In this document: positions 17,505-25,406 of the stretch, in pieces
Layout: the number at the start of each line of letters is the position of its first letter
How positions within the stretch are numbered: the first letter of the stretch is position 1
NCBI GenBank assembly: GCA_949292335.1
Contig: CASEYY010000044.1
Location: 1 to 42,085, forward strand
DNA length: 42,085 bases
Direction of reading: 5' to 3'
Source of the DNA: an uncultured Pseudomonadota bacterium
GTDB lineage: Bacteria; Pseudomonadota; Alphaproteobacteria; RF32; CAG-239
Translations under genes and position numbers: made by a program
The notes under the pieces: generated by a model
Told to the model about the DNA's origin: nothing
Database searches by the model: none
Seen by the model: the letters and a program-made list of their open reading frames with translations, nothing else

Positions 17505-18641
17505 ATGAAAGACGTTTTAGATTACTATAAAATATTGGGAGTATCACCGGACTCCGATGCCGAAAGTATCAAGCACGCATACCGTGATTTGGCTAAGATT
17601 TGGCATCCTGATTATAATAAAGATGCCGCGGCAACCGATATGTTTCAGCAAATATCGACAGCTTATGATGTGTTAAGTGATGAGCTGTCTCGTTTACAAT
17701 ACGACATCTTGTCTTTGGTCTACGAGCAAAAAAATTATCCTGATATTGAAAGCATGACGGCATTTCAAGATGACGGAGACGGAGTAAGAATAAGAGTTTT
17801 GAATCTCTTTTCGGTCAGGAGTTGGTTTACGGGGTATAAAATTTCCCAACATCACGAAATAAGCAAAGAAAGCTCGGCCTTTGGCAAAACAGCCAAGAAC
17901 GCGGCCTTGAATTGGCTTTGCGGATGGTGGCACCCCAAAGCTTTTTTGCAAAATCTCAAAGCGATAAAGAACAATTTGAAGCATCCGCTTAATGAGAGTG
18001 AAAGTAAAAAAGTACTTCTCCATAATATGATAGTCTATGCCCGAGACAAGCAACCGGCACCATCGGTAAAATGCGGACTACAGGCAAGTCTGATGTTTAG
18101 CGGAGAAGATAAAGCTTTAATAGATAAATTTATCAATCTGCAAAACCTAAAGGTATCTGCACCCAAAGCATGGAAAACAACTTCGCTCAAAGCCGGGCAG
18201 TTGATTGTTCCGGCTATGGCTGCTGTGGCAGTGATGTTTTCCGGTGCCGACAAATATATGAACTTAAGTGAATCCGAATTGTGGAATATTTTTGCTTCTA
18301 AAAAAGAGATAAACTATTATCAGGAAGTAAATTTCGGCCAAGGAGAGAGTGTCGATGATGTAGTTGTAGGCAAGATAGTAAGTGTTCCGGTAAATAAATC
18401 CGACAGTTCGCAATTATACCATCTTACCAAAGACAGCCAAATAATGTATGGACCGTCAAGCGATTTTGATGTAATCAAGACATTACCGGCACAAACCACC
18501 GTTCGCCTAACCGGCTATACTCCGGACAATGTATGGGCCAGAATCATGATAGACAATGGCGAAATAGGTTTTGTTTATTTTGCCGATATCAAGCAAGGTA
18601 TTGGCAAAGCGATTCCCTTTGGCAGTGCGATTACGGAATAA
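17505..18641 (+). CDS. Membrane-anchored J-domain protein with C-terminal SH3-like domain
   Basis: Residues 1-70 form a J-domain (DYYKILGVSPDSDAESIKHAY) with the essential HPD triad at 34-36, so it should stimulate a DnaK ATPase. A hydrophobic segment at about 228-246 (LIVPAMAAVAVMFSGA) suggests one membrane span. The C-terminal about 90 residues look like a bacterial SH3 fold (TKDSQIMYGPSSDFDVIKTLPAQ, VRLTGY, WARIMIDNGEIGFVY), which in other proteins binds cell-wall material. This would put the J-domain in the cytoplasm and the SH3-like part in the periplasm. The ATG directly follows the previous stop (TAG-ATG), indicating translational coupling. It is the last gene of the fliF operon. A dedicated co-chaperone for flagellar assembly is an inference from position. 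Confidence 0.75.
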   Translation: MKDVLDYYKILGVSPDSDAESIKHAYRDLAKIWHPDYNKDAAATDMFQQISTAYDVLSDELSRLQYDILSLVYEQKNYPDIESMTAFQDDGDGVRIRVLNLFSVRSWFTGYKISQHHEISKESSAFGKTAKNAALNWLCGWWHPKAFLQNLKAIKNNLKHPLNESESKKVLLHNMIVYARDKQPAPSVKCGLQASLMFSGEDKALIDKFINLQNLKVSAPKAWKTTSLKAGQLIVPAMAAVAVMFSGADKYMNLSESELWNIFASKKEINYYQEVNFGQGESVDDVVVGKIVSVPVNKSDSSQLYHLTKDSQIMYGPSSDFDVIKTLPAQTTVRLTGYTPDNVWARIMIDNGEIGFVYFADIKQGIGKAIPFGSAITE

Positions 18642-19419
18642 ATTTTATTGCTTCGATTTTGGTGGCCAGCCCGGAATTATCATCAAGCGAGATGAATGTT
18701 CCGCACAAGGTTGCTTTTCCGTTGCAAGGCTCTAATTTTCGGGGAGAGAATTTATCCTTCAATCTTTCGATTGGAGCCTGAATATCAAATCCGATAACGC
18801 CGCTGTAATCTCCGCACATCCCGGCATCGGTCTGAAAAGCGGTTCCTTTTGGTAAAATGGTTGCATCATTTGTCGGCACATGAGTATGAGATCCGATAAC
18901 CGCCGACACTCTGCCGTCAAGATAATGAGCCAGAGCTTGTTTTTCTGCGGTAGCTTCGGCGTGAATATCAACGAAGATGGCGGCAATATTTTTACCTAAA
19001 GTATAATTTTCCAATACTTTATCGATTGCTTGTAACGGGCAATCCACAGCTTCCATAAAAACTCGCCCGACGACTTCGATGAGCAATAATTTTTTCCCGT
19101 TATCCAGCGGGATTTCGCGATAACCGCTGCCGGCCAAATTGGAGCTGTAATTAAGCGGTCTGACGATTTTTTTGTTTTCATCAAGGTAGGGAATTATATC
19201 TTTTTGGTTCCAGACATGATCACCGGTTACTATGGCTGATACTCCGGCTTCAAACAAGAGGTTACAGATTTTTGGAGTGCAGCCAAAACCGTGAGCGGCG
19301 TTATCGGCATTAACGATTAAAGCATCAAAGTCATATATTTCTTTGAGCTTTTTGACATTATTTTTCACGGCCTCGCGACCAGGTTTAGCGACGATATCGC
19401 CGAGATATAAAATTTTCAA
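18631..19419 (-). CDS. YmdB-like metallophosphoesterase (TIGR00282 family)
   Basis: A 262-residue calcineurin-like phosphoesterase of the YmdB/TIGR00282 type; family members hydrolyse 2',3'-cyclic nucleotides or related phosphodiesters. Metal ligands are visible in GDIVAKPG (residue 7), NADNAAHG (37-44; usually NxEN, here Asp replaces Glu), TGDHVWNQKD, and the late histidines in DIHAEAT and GSHTHVPT. It ends inside the tail of the J-domain gene on the opposite strand (11-bp overlap, convergent). It lies downstream of zapA and 6S RNA on the minus strand, a neighbourhood common in alphaproteobacteria, although the 5-formyl-THF cyclo-ligase gene often found there is missing. Confidence 0.9.
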   Translation of the reverse strand: MKILYLGDIVAKPGREAVKNNVKKLKEIYDFDALIVNADNAAHGFGCTPKICNLLFEAGVSAIVTGDHVWNQKDIIPYLDENKKIVRPLNYSSNLAGSGYREIPLDNGKKLLLIEVVGRVFMEAVDCPLQAIDKVLENYTLGKNIAAIFVDIHAEATAEKQALAHYLDGRVSAVIGSHTHVPTNDATILPKGTAFQTDAGMCGDYSGVIGFDIQAPIERLKDKFSPRKLEPCNGKATLCGTFISLDDNSGLATKIEAIKFIP

Positions 19420-19445
19420 CTTACGGATTCCTCAAATAAAACCGA

Positions 19446-19475
19446 GAAAACTCCGCCTAAATAAGCGGAGTTTTC
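19446..19475 (-). terminator. Terminator downstream of 6S RNA
   Basis: A perfect 11-bp inverted repeat (GAAAACTCCGC / GCGGAGTTTTC) with an 8-nt loop. Read on the minus strand it ends in TTTT, just after the 6S RNA closing stem and before the phosphoesterase gene. It is symmetrical enough to work in both directions. Confidence 0.8.
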
Positions 19476-19489
19476 AAACCTTCAAGGTT

Positions 19490-19657
19490 TAAGAGAAACC
19501 GTTTAGCCGTATAATACATTCTTGAAACGAACCGCGGGTCAATAAGTGGGTGCCATATAAATAAACCACGATTTATTCAGCGACAGCTCCCTAAAAAATA
19601 ATGTTGGCTCGGAAGACCTGCTAATCTACGCACTACGCAGTTTCTAAAAACCTCTTA
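19490..19657 (-). ncRNA. ssrS: 6S RNA
   Basis: 6S RNA mimics an open promoter and sequesters the housekeeping RNA polymerase. On the minus strand, directly after zapA, the roughly 168-nt segment is closed by TAAGAG / CTCTTA. It contains elements I associate with alphaproteobacterial 6S RNA: CTTCCGAGCC, then GGGAGCTGTCGCTG, GGCACCCAC and GGTTCG. The zapA-ssrS linkage is itself typical, and a terminator follows at 19446-19475. Ends are estimated from the closing stem and may be off by several bases. Confidence 0.82.
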
Positions 19658-19667
19658 TGGGAATATG

Positions 19668-20006
19668 CTATAACAAATTTATTTTGTTGGCAAGAGTTTT
19701 AATTGTCATATTTAAACTTTTTATTTTATCGGCCAATTCGGTGTCCAATTTGGTCAAATCCGGACAGTTTTGGACGGTAACATCGGAATTTTGCGACTTA
19801 TTTTTTTGTAGTTCGGAAAGTTCGTCGGCCAACAAGAGAGCAATCATGGTAAGGAGCATATTTTCACTTACCTGAGTGCTGCCGTCGGTCAACAATTTTG
19901 CTTTTTCATCGAGGATTCTGGAGAGTTGCAGGATTCGCAATTCCTGTCCGTCTTCGCAAGCAATGGCATATTCTCTGGAATTAATGGTGATGGTAACCTG
20001 AGCCAT
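19668..20006 (-). CDS. zapA: Cell-division protein ZapA
   Basis: ZapA bundles FtsZ filaments at the Z-ring. The 112-residue protein has the typical N-terminal strand region (VTITINSREYAIACEDGQE), then VSENMLLTMIALLLADELSEL and a C-terminal heptad-rich helix. It is slightly long in its Asp/Gln-rich middle but otherwise normal. One base separates it from the upstream coiled-coil gene, and 6S RNA follows. Confidence 0.93.
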   Translation of the reverse strand: MAQVTITINSREYAIACEDGQELRILQLSRILDEKAKLLTDGSTQVSENMLLTMIALLLADELSELQKNKSQNSDVTVQNCPDLTKLDTELADKIKSLNMTIKTLANKINLL

Positions 20007-20007
20007 A

Positions 20008-20247
20008 TTACAAAACCTCGTTTATAAACTTATTAATGTTGTCAATTTTATGTAATGCTTGTTTGGCCGCTTCTTCCAATTTGGCGTTTTTCTGCCTAAA
20101 GTCATCAATTTGGGTTTCTAAATTTTTCTTATCATTTTCAATTTTAGCCCCCTTATTTTTTACGGCTGTATCAAGATTGGCGATTAATGTCGACAGCTCA
20201 CTCAAGGCGTCATAAGTTTGTGTAAATTCAAAATTATTATTGTCCAT
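20008..20247 (-). CDS. Small coiled-coil partner of ZapA (DUF4164/ZauP-like)
   Basis: A 79-residue acidic protein that is almost entirely coiled coil from about residue 15 to 75 (heptads in LSTLIANLDTAVKNKGAKIE and onward). In Caulobacter the gene cotranscribed with zapA encodes ZauP, a coiled-coil protein needed to recruit ZapA's Z-ring-focusing activity. Position immediately upstream of zapA (1 bp apart), length and composition fit that role. Coiled-coil sequence alone gives no specific identity, so the assignment rests on context. Confidence 0.65.
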   Translation of the reverse strand: MDNNNFEFTQTYDALSELSTLIANLDTAVKNKGAKIENDKKNLETQIDDFRQKNAKLEEAAKQALHKIDNINKFINEVL

Positions 20248-20345
20248 TGGTTATTTTTCTTTCACTTTAAAAAATAATCGCTTATTATCGTCAGGTAACA
20301 ATATAATAAACAGCAGAATAACTTTTACAAGAGATAAAGCAAATT

Positions 20346-20855
20346 ATGCCACAGATAATATTAGATACCAGAGAAGAAAGCGGAAGCATACCTCAGTCAG
20401 ATAAAATATCATGCTATATAGTTTCTGCCGATATAAGGGCTGATGCCTTGCAACAACTAAAGCAGAGTCAAAAAATGATTTTAAGCTTTGGGGCTGATAG
20501 TTTGGAATTTTGCCGTCGGGAAAATCTTGACGGGATATTTGTTGAGTTGGATGAAAAAAAGCCGGTAAAATCTCAGCTAAAACCTCTAAGAGAAGCCCTA
20601 AAACACAAAACTTTGGGTGTTTTGATACCGATAAGACGGCACGAGGCAATGCTTGCCGGAGAGATAGAGCCCGAGTTTATAGCATTTAAGCAAGGTGATG
20701 ATATCGAGCACGATAAATCAATTCTGTCATGGTATAATGAGTTATTTTTAATTCCATCGGCTTTATATTATGGCGGCGATAAAGAAGATTTAAGAGAATA
20801 TGATGTCGATTTTGTAATATTGACGGCAAAAAATTTTAAAAATTTTGGTTGCTAA
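20346..20855 (+). CDS. Short ThiE-like (thiamine-phosphate synthase fold) protein
   Basis: The 169-residue product is shorter than thiamine-phosphate synthase (about 200-210) but keeps part of its pattern: DGIFVEL (usually DGVHLG.), then TLGVLIPIRRHEAMLAGEIEPEFIAFK, matching the GVS.H...A...GADYI.FGP part of ThiE. The phosphate-binding and pyrimidine-binding loops are not recognisable, so catalytic ability is doubtful. In several alphaproteobacteria a ThiE homologue lies before efp and an inositol-monophosphatase gene, exactly as here. A perfect TATAAT at 20302-20307 may be its promoter -10. The call rests on partial motifs plus neighbourhood. Confidence 0.5.
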   Translation: MPQIILDTREESGSIPQSDKISCYIVSADIRADALQQLKQSQKMILSFGADSLEFCRRENLDGIFVELDEKKPVKSQLKPLREALKHKTLGVLIPIRRHEAMLAGEIEPEFIAFKQGDDIEHDKSILSWYNELFLIPSALYYGGDKEDLREYDVDFVILTAKNFKNFGC

Positions 20856-20920
20856 AAACAGAAGTTTATATTAGTTTGCTAAGAAAAAAAGATAACAATT
20901 AAAATATTGGGAGTATAAAA

Positions 20921-21484
20921 ATGAAACAACAAGCAGGATCAATTCGTATCGGTTGGGTAATTGAGTACAAAGGCAAACCTTGGACTGTTATCAAAACCAA
21001 TTTTGTAAAACCCGGCAAAGGCGGTGCCTTTATGCAGGTTGAAATGAAGGCTGTCGAAGAGGGTACCAAAACCAACGAAAGATTTCGTACCGAGGATATG
21101 GTAGAGAAATTGATGGTTGAAACCAAAGATTGCCAATTTTTGTATGAAGATGCAACCGGGCTGACTTTTATGGAAAGCGATACATACGAACAATTTGCCA
21201 TGCCGTCTGATATCTTGGGCGATTCCAGACCGTTTTTGACCGATGGAATGGAAGTCAAGGTAAGTGTAATTGACGGCAAGCCGATATCGGTTGAGTTGCC
21301 TCTGCAAGTTATCTGCGAAGTTGTTGAAACCGAGCCGGTTATTAAAGGCCAAACCGTTTCATCATCATACAAGCCGGCAATATTGGACAATGGTGTCAGA
21401 ACAACAGTGCCTCCGTTTGTAGGTGTCGGCGATAAAATTGTTGTAGCTACGGCAGATGCCTCTTATGTTGAAAGAGCTAAATAA
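20921..21484 (+). CDS. efp: Translation elongation factor P
   Basis: EF-P relieves ribosome stalling at polyproline stretches. The 187-residue length and all three beta-barrel domains are normal. The domain-I modification loop reads KPGKGGAFMQVEMK, with the modifiable Lys at the tip (KGG). The C-terminal signature is degenerate but recognisable (ETEPVIKGQTVSSSYKPA, VVATADASYVERAK). SD GGGAG lies eight bases before ATG. Its stop overlaps the next start (TAATG). Confidence 0.96.
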   Translation: MKQQAGSIRIGWVIEYKGKPWTVIKTNFVKPGKGGAFMQVEMKAVEEGTKTNERFRTEDMVEKLMVETKDCQFLYEDATGLTFMESDTYEQFAMPSDILGDSRPFLTDGMEVKVSVIDGKPISVELPLQVICEVVETEPVIKGQTVSSSYKPAILDNGVRTTVPPFVGVGDKIVVATADASYVERAK

Positions 21485-22242
21485 TGTCTTACATTTCTAC
21501 CAATTTAAGTTTGTTAATTAACACGGTAAAGAAAGCCTCGGCTGGTTTGTCGCGCGACTTTAGTGAGATTGAACAGCTACAAACTTCGGTTAAGGGGCAC
21601 GAAGAGTTTACCAAAGCCGCCATAGATAGGACGCTTGGTTTGTTGCGTAACGGTCTGCAAAAAGCACGTCCGCAATATGCGGTGATTACTCCCGGCAGCA
21701 AAATTCCCTCTGGGTCATATTTTGTGGTTTCGGCTTTAGATGGTACGGTTAACTTTATGCATGGCATTCCGTATTTTGCCGTAAGTGTGGCCGAGGTTGT
21801 CGACGGCAAAATAACTTCAGCCGTTATTTACAATCCCGCGACCACCGATTTGTACTTCACCGAAAAGGGTTACGGAGCATTTAAGGAAGGTTTCCGCAAC
21901 CATGAAAGATTGCGGGTTTCGGCTCGCAAAGATTTGAGTGCCGCACTGGTTTCTGCATCAGGAGATATTGCGAGCAAATCCCTTGCTGCAAGAACTTTGG
22001 GCTCAACCGCACTTGATTTTGCGTATTTGGCTTCGGGAAAACTTGAGGCAGTTGTTCTTGAAGGTGAAGATGTTCTTGATGCTGCTGCCGGTATTTTATT
22101 GGTAAAAGAAGCCGGAGGACAGGTATGGTCATTATCATCAAAAGAAATTCATGACAGTGATGAGCACATCTTGGCATCAAAGGGTGTTGTTGCCACCAAT
22201 ACGGCCTTAAGCGATAAAGTTTTTGCCGTAACCAACAAATAG
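21484..22242 (+). CDS. Inositol-monophosphatase-fold protein, catalytic residues partly lost
   Basis: The 252-residue protein belongs to the IMPase/SuhB family: LDGTVNFMHGIPYFAVSVAEV, YNPATTDLYFTEKGYGAF and the C-terminal AAAGILLVKEAGG all align with it. Metal-site motifs are damaged. The GEE motif is replaced by PGS (residues 70-72). The DPLDGT motif reads SALDGT (83-88), so its first Asp is gone. WDxAAG reads LDAAAG (198-203), with the Asp kept. Sugar- or inositol-phosphate hydrolysis is therefore doubtful. SuhB also has a non-catalytic role in rRNA antitermination with NusA, which is one possible reason for retention. It is translationally coupled to efp. Confidence 0.8.
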   Translation: MSYISTNLSLLINTVKKASAGLSRDFSEIEQLQTSVKGHEEFTKAAIDRTLGLLRNGLQKARPQYAVITPGSKIPSGSYFVVSALDGTVNFMHGIPYFAVSVAEVVDGKITSAVIYNPATTDLYFTEKGYGAFKEGFRNHERLRVSARKDLSAALVSASGDIASKSLAARTLGSTALDFAYLASGKLEAVVLEGEDVLDAAAGILLVKEAGGQVWSLSSKEIHDSDEHILASKGVVATNTALSDKVFAVTNK

Positions 22243-22259
22243 CTATTCGGAGGTTTTGT

Positions 22260-23291
22260 ATGCATTTGTCTAAAGTCTTTTTTACCACGGCAATAATGTT
22301 TTCCGTTTCTGCAATGGCGGAAGAAAATGTTGTTGTTGATTTGTCGGTTTTAGATGGTTTGGGTTCGTCTTATGTCGGAGTTTCTCAGCCGATGTTTCCG
22401 GTTTTACCCAAAAAAGCCAAGCCGGCGGTAAAAAAGGCTTCAGCCAAATCTAAAGCTCAGGTTGCTGCGGATAGGAAACAAAAATCTGCCGAACCCAAAG
22501 GTGAGCAAAAAACGGAAATTAAAGTTGAAGTCAAGCCGGAAGTAAGAAAATCTGTTGATATGCCAGATGACTCAGCCACTCGGAAGATAGAAGCGGTGCA
22601 GAAAGAACCGGTAAAATATGTAGCCTCCGGCGAGCCGGTTGAGGTTGTCGCTGTTGAGCCGGTAACAAATAAGGAGCCTGTAACCGCTCCGAAAGTAGAG
22701 AATAAAACACTTTCTGCGGCCGAAATTTCTGCTGCTTTATCAGGAGAGGGAAAACCGGTGACAGATAAGGCTAAAGATGATTTGATACATATACCCCAAG
22801 CAGATACTCCTGTTGCCGCAGTCAAATCAGCCGCCGAAATTTCGGCCGAGAGTATGCCTTCTTCACTGGCCACATTATCAAAAGAGGACGCGGCGGCCGG
22901 AAGATCAGAAGTCAGCCCGCAAGGCAGTCAAGCCTTTCAAGCCGAAAAAGCTCTTTTGATAGAAGAAAATGTTAAAGTTTCTCCGCAAAAACAATCAGAC
23001 AATGTATTGCATTTTGCCGAAGATGAAGATACAGTTTCTGCCGAGATGGGAAAAAAGATTAATTCCATAGTCAAGAATTTCAGGAATATGGAAAAGAGTA
23101 AGATAGCCATATATGCCTATAATCTTGAAGACGGCACCGACAGCTTTAAGCGCAAAAGGATTAGCTTGAATCGAGCGATTGAAGTCAGGAGCTATCTCCT
23201 AAAGCAAGGTTATAAGAATTTCAGTATAAAGGTAATAAATATCAACGCCGGTTCCGATAAGATAAATACGGTCGAATTGGAAGAGATTTAA
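22260..23291 (+). CDS. Secreted protein with OmpA-like C-terminal domain
   Basis: 343 residues: a signal peptide (about 1-20, ending AMA), then a long Lys/Pro/Ala/Glu/Val-rich low-complexity region (about 40-250), and a C-terminal domain (about 255-343) of the OmpA peptidoglycan-binding type. The latter is seen in LHFAEDEDTVSAEMGKKI, SKIAIYAYN and SLNRAIEVRSYLLKQGY (the A.V..YL...G pattern). The classic NX2LSX2RAX2V is mostly kept as SLNRAIEV. It probably links the outer membrane or periplasm to the cell wall. It starts 17 bp after the IMPase-fold gene, SD GGAGG. Confidence 0.7.
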   Translation: MHLSKVFFTTAIMFSVSAMAEENVVVDLSVLDGLGSSYVGVSQPMFPVLPKKAKPAVKKASAKSKAQVAADRKQKSAEPKGEQKTEIKVEVKPEVRKSVDMPDDSATRKIEAVQKEPVKYVASGEPVEVVAVEPVTNKEPVTAPKVENKTLSAAEISAALSGEGKPVTDKAKDDLIHIPQADTPVAAVKSAAEISAESMPSSLATLSKEDAAAGRSEVSPQGSQAFQAEKALLIEENVKVSPQKQSDNVLHFAEDEDTVSAEMGKKINSIVKNFRNMEKSKIAIYAYNLEDGTDSFKRKRISLNRAIEVRSYLLKQGYKNFSIKVININAGSDKINTVELEEI

Positions 23292-23318
23292 AAAAAATAC
23301 AAAATTTTAAAATAATGC

Positions 23319-23347
23319 TTGCGTTATTTAAATGCTTAATGTATAAG
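23319..23347 (+). promoter_or_regulatory. Promoter of rpmE
   Basis: TTGCGT, 17-bp spacer, TATAAG, about 46 bp before the rpmE start. Confidence 0.6.
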
Positions 23348-23393
23348 GGCATAAAATTATCGCGTTTAATGTAGAAATTGGGAGCAATTAAAA

Positions 23394-23630
23394 ATGAAAA
23401 AAGGAATTCATCCTGACTATCATGAGATAACCTATGTAATGACGGACGGTCAAAAATATACAACACGTTCGACTTTGGGCAAAGCCGGTGATGTCATCAA
23501 CTTGGAAGTAGACCCCAAATCGCACCCTGTTTGGACCGGAGTTCGTCGTTTGGTAGATACCGGTGGTCAGCTTTCTAAATTTAAGAACAAATTCGGAGCT
23601 TTTGGCCTCAAGACCGGAGATGCCGAATAA
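23394..23630 (+). CDS. rpmE: 50S ribosomal protein bL31
   Basis: A 78-residue ribosomal protein with the typical start [25 protein letters not shown] and [11 protein letters not shown]. It lacks the CxxC zinc ligands, so it is the zinc-independent (C-minus) form, common in alphaproteobacteria. SD GGGAG precedes the ATG. A strong terminator follows, so it is a single-gene transcript. Confidence 0.95.
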   Translation: MKKGIHPDYHEITYVMTDGQKYTTRSTLGKAGDVINLEVDPKSHPVWTGVRRLVDTGGQLSKFKNKFGAFGLKTGDAE

Positions 23631-23663
23631 TCTCTTAAGTTTAGTAATAACTTACGATTTATT

Positions 23664-23698
23664 AACCTGCACTTGTTATAATAAGTGCAGGTTTTTTT
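23664..23698 (+). terminator. Terminator of rpmE
   Basis: CCTGCACTT / AAGTGCAGG, a 9-bp perfect stem with an 8-nt loop, followed by seven T. Confidence 0.93.
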
Positions 23699-23716
23699 AT
23701 TCAAGGTATTGTAAAT

Positions 23717-25309
23717 ATGACTAAAATAGTTCATTATGAAGTATATAGAGACAACGGCACCGGGTGGCAGTTGGTTGAAAGATTTGCGGTAGAACAAAGA
23801 CATCAGGCCTATGAGGTAGCCAAAGAGCAAGAGGCAGCCAATAATAAAGTCAAAATTATCAAAGAAACCTTTGAAATCAGTGATAATACCTATGCGGAAT
23901 CGGTTGAATATGTCAGTAACTTAAGTAACAAAAAAGGCAGTAAGACGAGCTTAAGCAAGATAGACTATCAAAAAGATTCGACCGAGGTTGTTCAAGATAT
24001 CGCCGATAGCCGTCGCAATATATATAAAGCAATATTGAAATTTTTTGCCTTAATAATAGTAAGCCTGATATTTGCCAATATTTTCGTTGGTTTGGTTTTT
24101 CCGCTTTTGGAAATAGTTGTTGGCGAAGAACACAACAGTTCGCTGTTATTCTCGGTATTTTTTATAGTTTTTTTAGCGATGGCGATACCGTTGGTTTTAA
24201 AAAATATTCCGTGGTATATATTCATAAGCCAAGACAAAGACGACAAGCAAGAAGTAGGGGAAGAAAAATTTTTTGAACGGGCACAAAGCTTGGTTAGAGC
24301 ATTTAATATCAATTCTGACTTGAGGAATTTGCAAACCAGTGCGTATCCGGAAGCTCCGTTGGAATACAAGCAGTATCTGATATATTTTTTGAGTGAGATA
24401 CTGTCAAATTTGAATGTTCGCTCTGCCTTACAAAACAGTTTTTCGCGTTTGGGAGTAAAATTTTTGGTGTTTGGCGGCTGTTTGGAGTTGGCACGATATG
24501 GTTCGCTAAAAATGAGTGAGGCCAATTCCATTTTATACGACGCGTTTAAGATAACCGACGGAGATGACGCTGATTTGGAAGCCTTTTATGAGACCAAGCA
24601 AAGTTATAGTGACAACAAGATTGCCATATATTTAACTGGTGTCGGAGCATTTTTGATGCACCAAATAATTAGCGACCAAAGACTATATAGCAAGATATTG
24701 AACAAGGCATTTGCCAAATGGGAGGAGCAACGCAATCCTGAGGTTAGCAGTAATTATTTACCGGCCGAGCAAAAAGGAACAAACAACGATACCGTTTTGT
24801 CGCCAAATTCGGATAATAATCAGAGCTGCCGTGTTAATATAAAGAGTGATTTGAAGTTTTTGGGGGATAATATTCCCAATCAAGAAGACATAGCCAACAA
24901 GAGCAGTGCAGCCATAAAGAGCATAATCAGCAATTTAGTCGATAAATATCACGGAAAAGACATCGTAGAATCCGGAGGAGTCACCAGTGTGGATTTTGAG
25001 AAAGTTCGTGATGCGATAAAATTTGCCGGAGAGTATTTAAAGGATATAGGAGCATATAACGATGAAAACGGCAGTGATCAGATAATATTAAGGAACTGCT
25101 GTTCCATTACCAAGGCAGAAGTAGAAAGGAGCGGAGAATTGGATCCATACATCAGTGATATATTTGAGCATGTTTACAATAATGAGATAATTACCATAAA
25201 GGAGATTGCTGAAGTGCTTGAAGGAGATGGTTATGAGGTTGAATTTTTAGGGGACAAGTTATTAAGCAGTACAAACAGCACTGCGGAGTTATATAAAGTA
25301 AAATATTAG
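23717..25309 (+). CDS. Unknown protein with two membrane spans
   Basis: I do not recognise this 530-residue protein. The first 45 residues form a small basic alpha/beta segment (VHYEVYRDNGTGWQLVERF). Two hydrophobic helices follow at about residues 106-132 and 141-162, forming a hairpin, so both ends are probably cytoplasmic. The rest is mostly helical and charged, with a Ser/Asn-rich linker near 350-375. The final 60 residues (YISDIFEHVYNNEIITIKEIAEVLEGDGYEVEF) look like a compact helical module. It stands alone between two terminators. Codon use resembles the neighbours, so recent transfer is not indicated. Confidence 0.8.
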   Translation: MTKIVHYEVYRDNGTGWQLVERFAVEQRHQAYEVAKEQEAANNKVKIIKETFEISDNTYAESVEYVSNLSNKKGSKTSLSKIDYQKDSTEVVQDIADSRRNIYKAILKFFALIIVSLIFANIFVGLVFPLLEIVVGEEHNSSLLFSVFFIVFLAMAIPLVLKNIPWYIFISQDKDDKQEVGEEKFFERAQSLVRAFNINSDLRNLQTSAYPEAPLEYKQYLIYFLSEILSNLNVRSALQNSFSRLGVKFLVFGGCLELARYGSLKMSEANSILYDAFKITDGDDADLEAFYETKQSYSDNKIAIYLTGVGAFLMHQIISDQRLYSKILNKAFAKWEEQRNPEVSSNYLPAEQKGTNNDTVLSPNSDNNQSCRVNIKSDLKFLGDNIPNQEDIANKSSAAIKSIISNLVDKYHGKDIVESGGVTSVDFEKVRDAIKFAGEYLKDIGAYNDENGSDQIILRNCCSITKAEVERSGELDPYISDIFEHVYNNEIITIKEIAEVLEGDGYEVEFLGDKLLSSTNSTAELYKVKY

Positions 25310-25346
25310 TGGAAAATCAAGGAAAAAAAGCTTGTATATTTGCAAT

Positions 25347-25375
25347 AAAAAAACTATCTTAAAGGTAGTTTTTTT
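25347..25375 (+). terminator. Terminator after the unknown membrane protein
   Basis: Seven A plus CTATC pair with GGTAG plus seven T around a 5-nt loop (12 pairs, one wobble). A TATAAT overlaps its end at 25375-25380 and may serve the next gene. Confidence 0.85.
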
Positions 25376-25406
25376 ATAATTTGAGAAAGAGAAAGGATTT
25401 TTAGCG

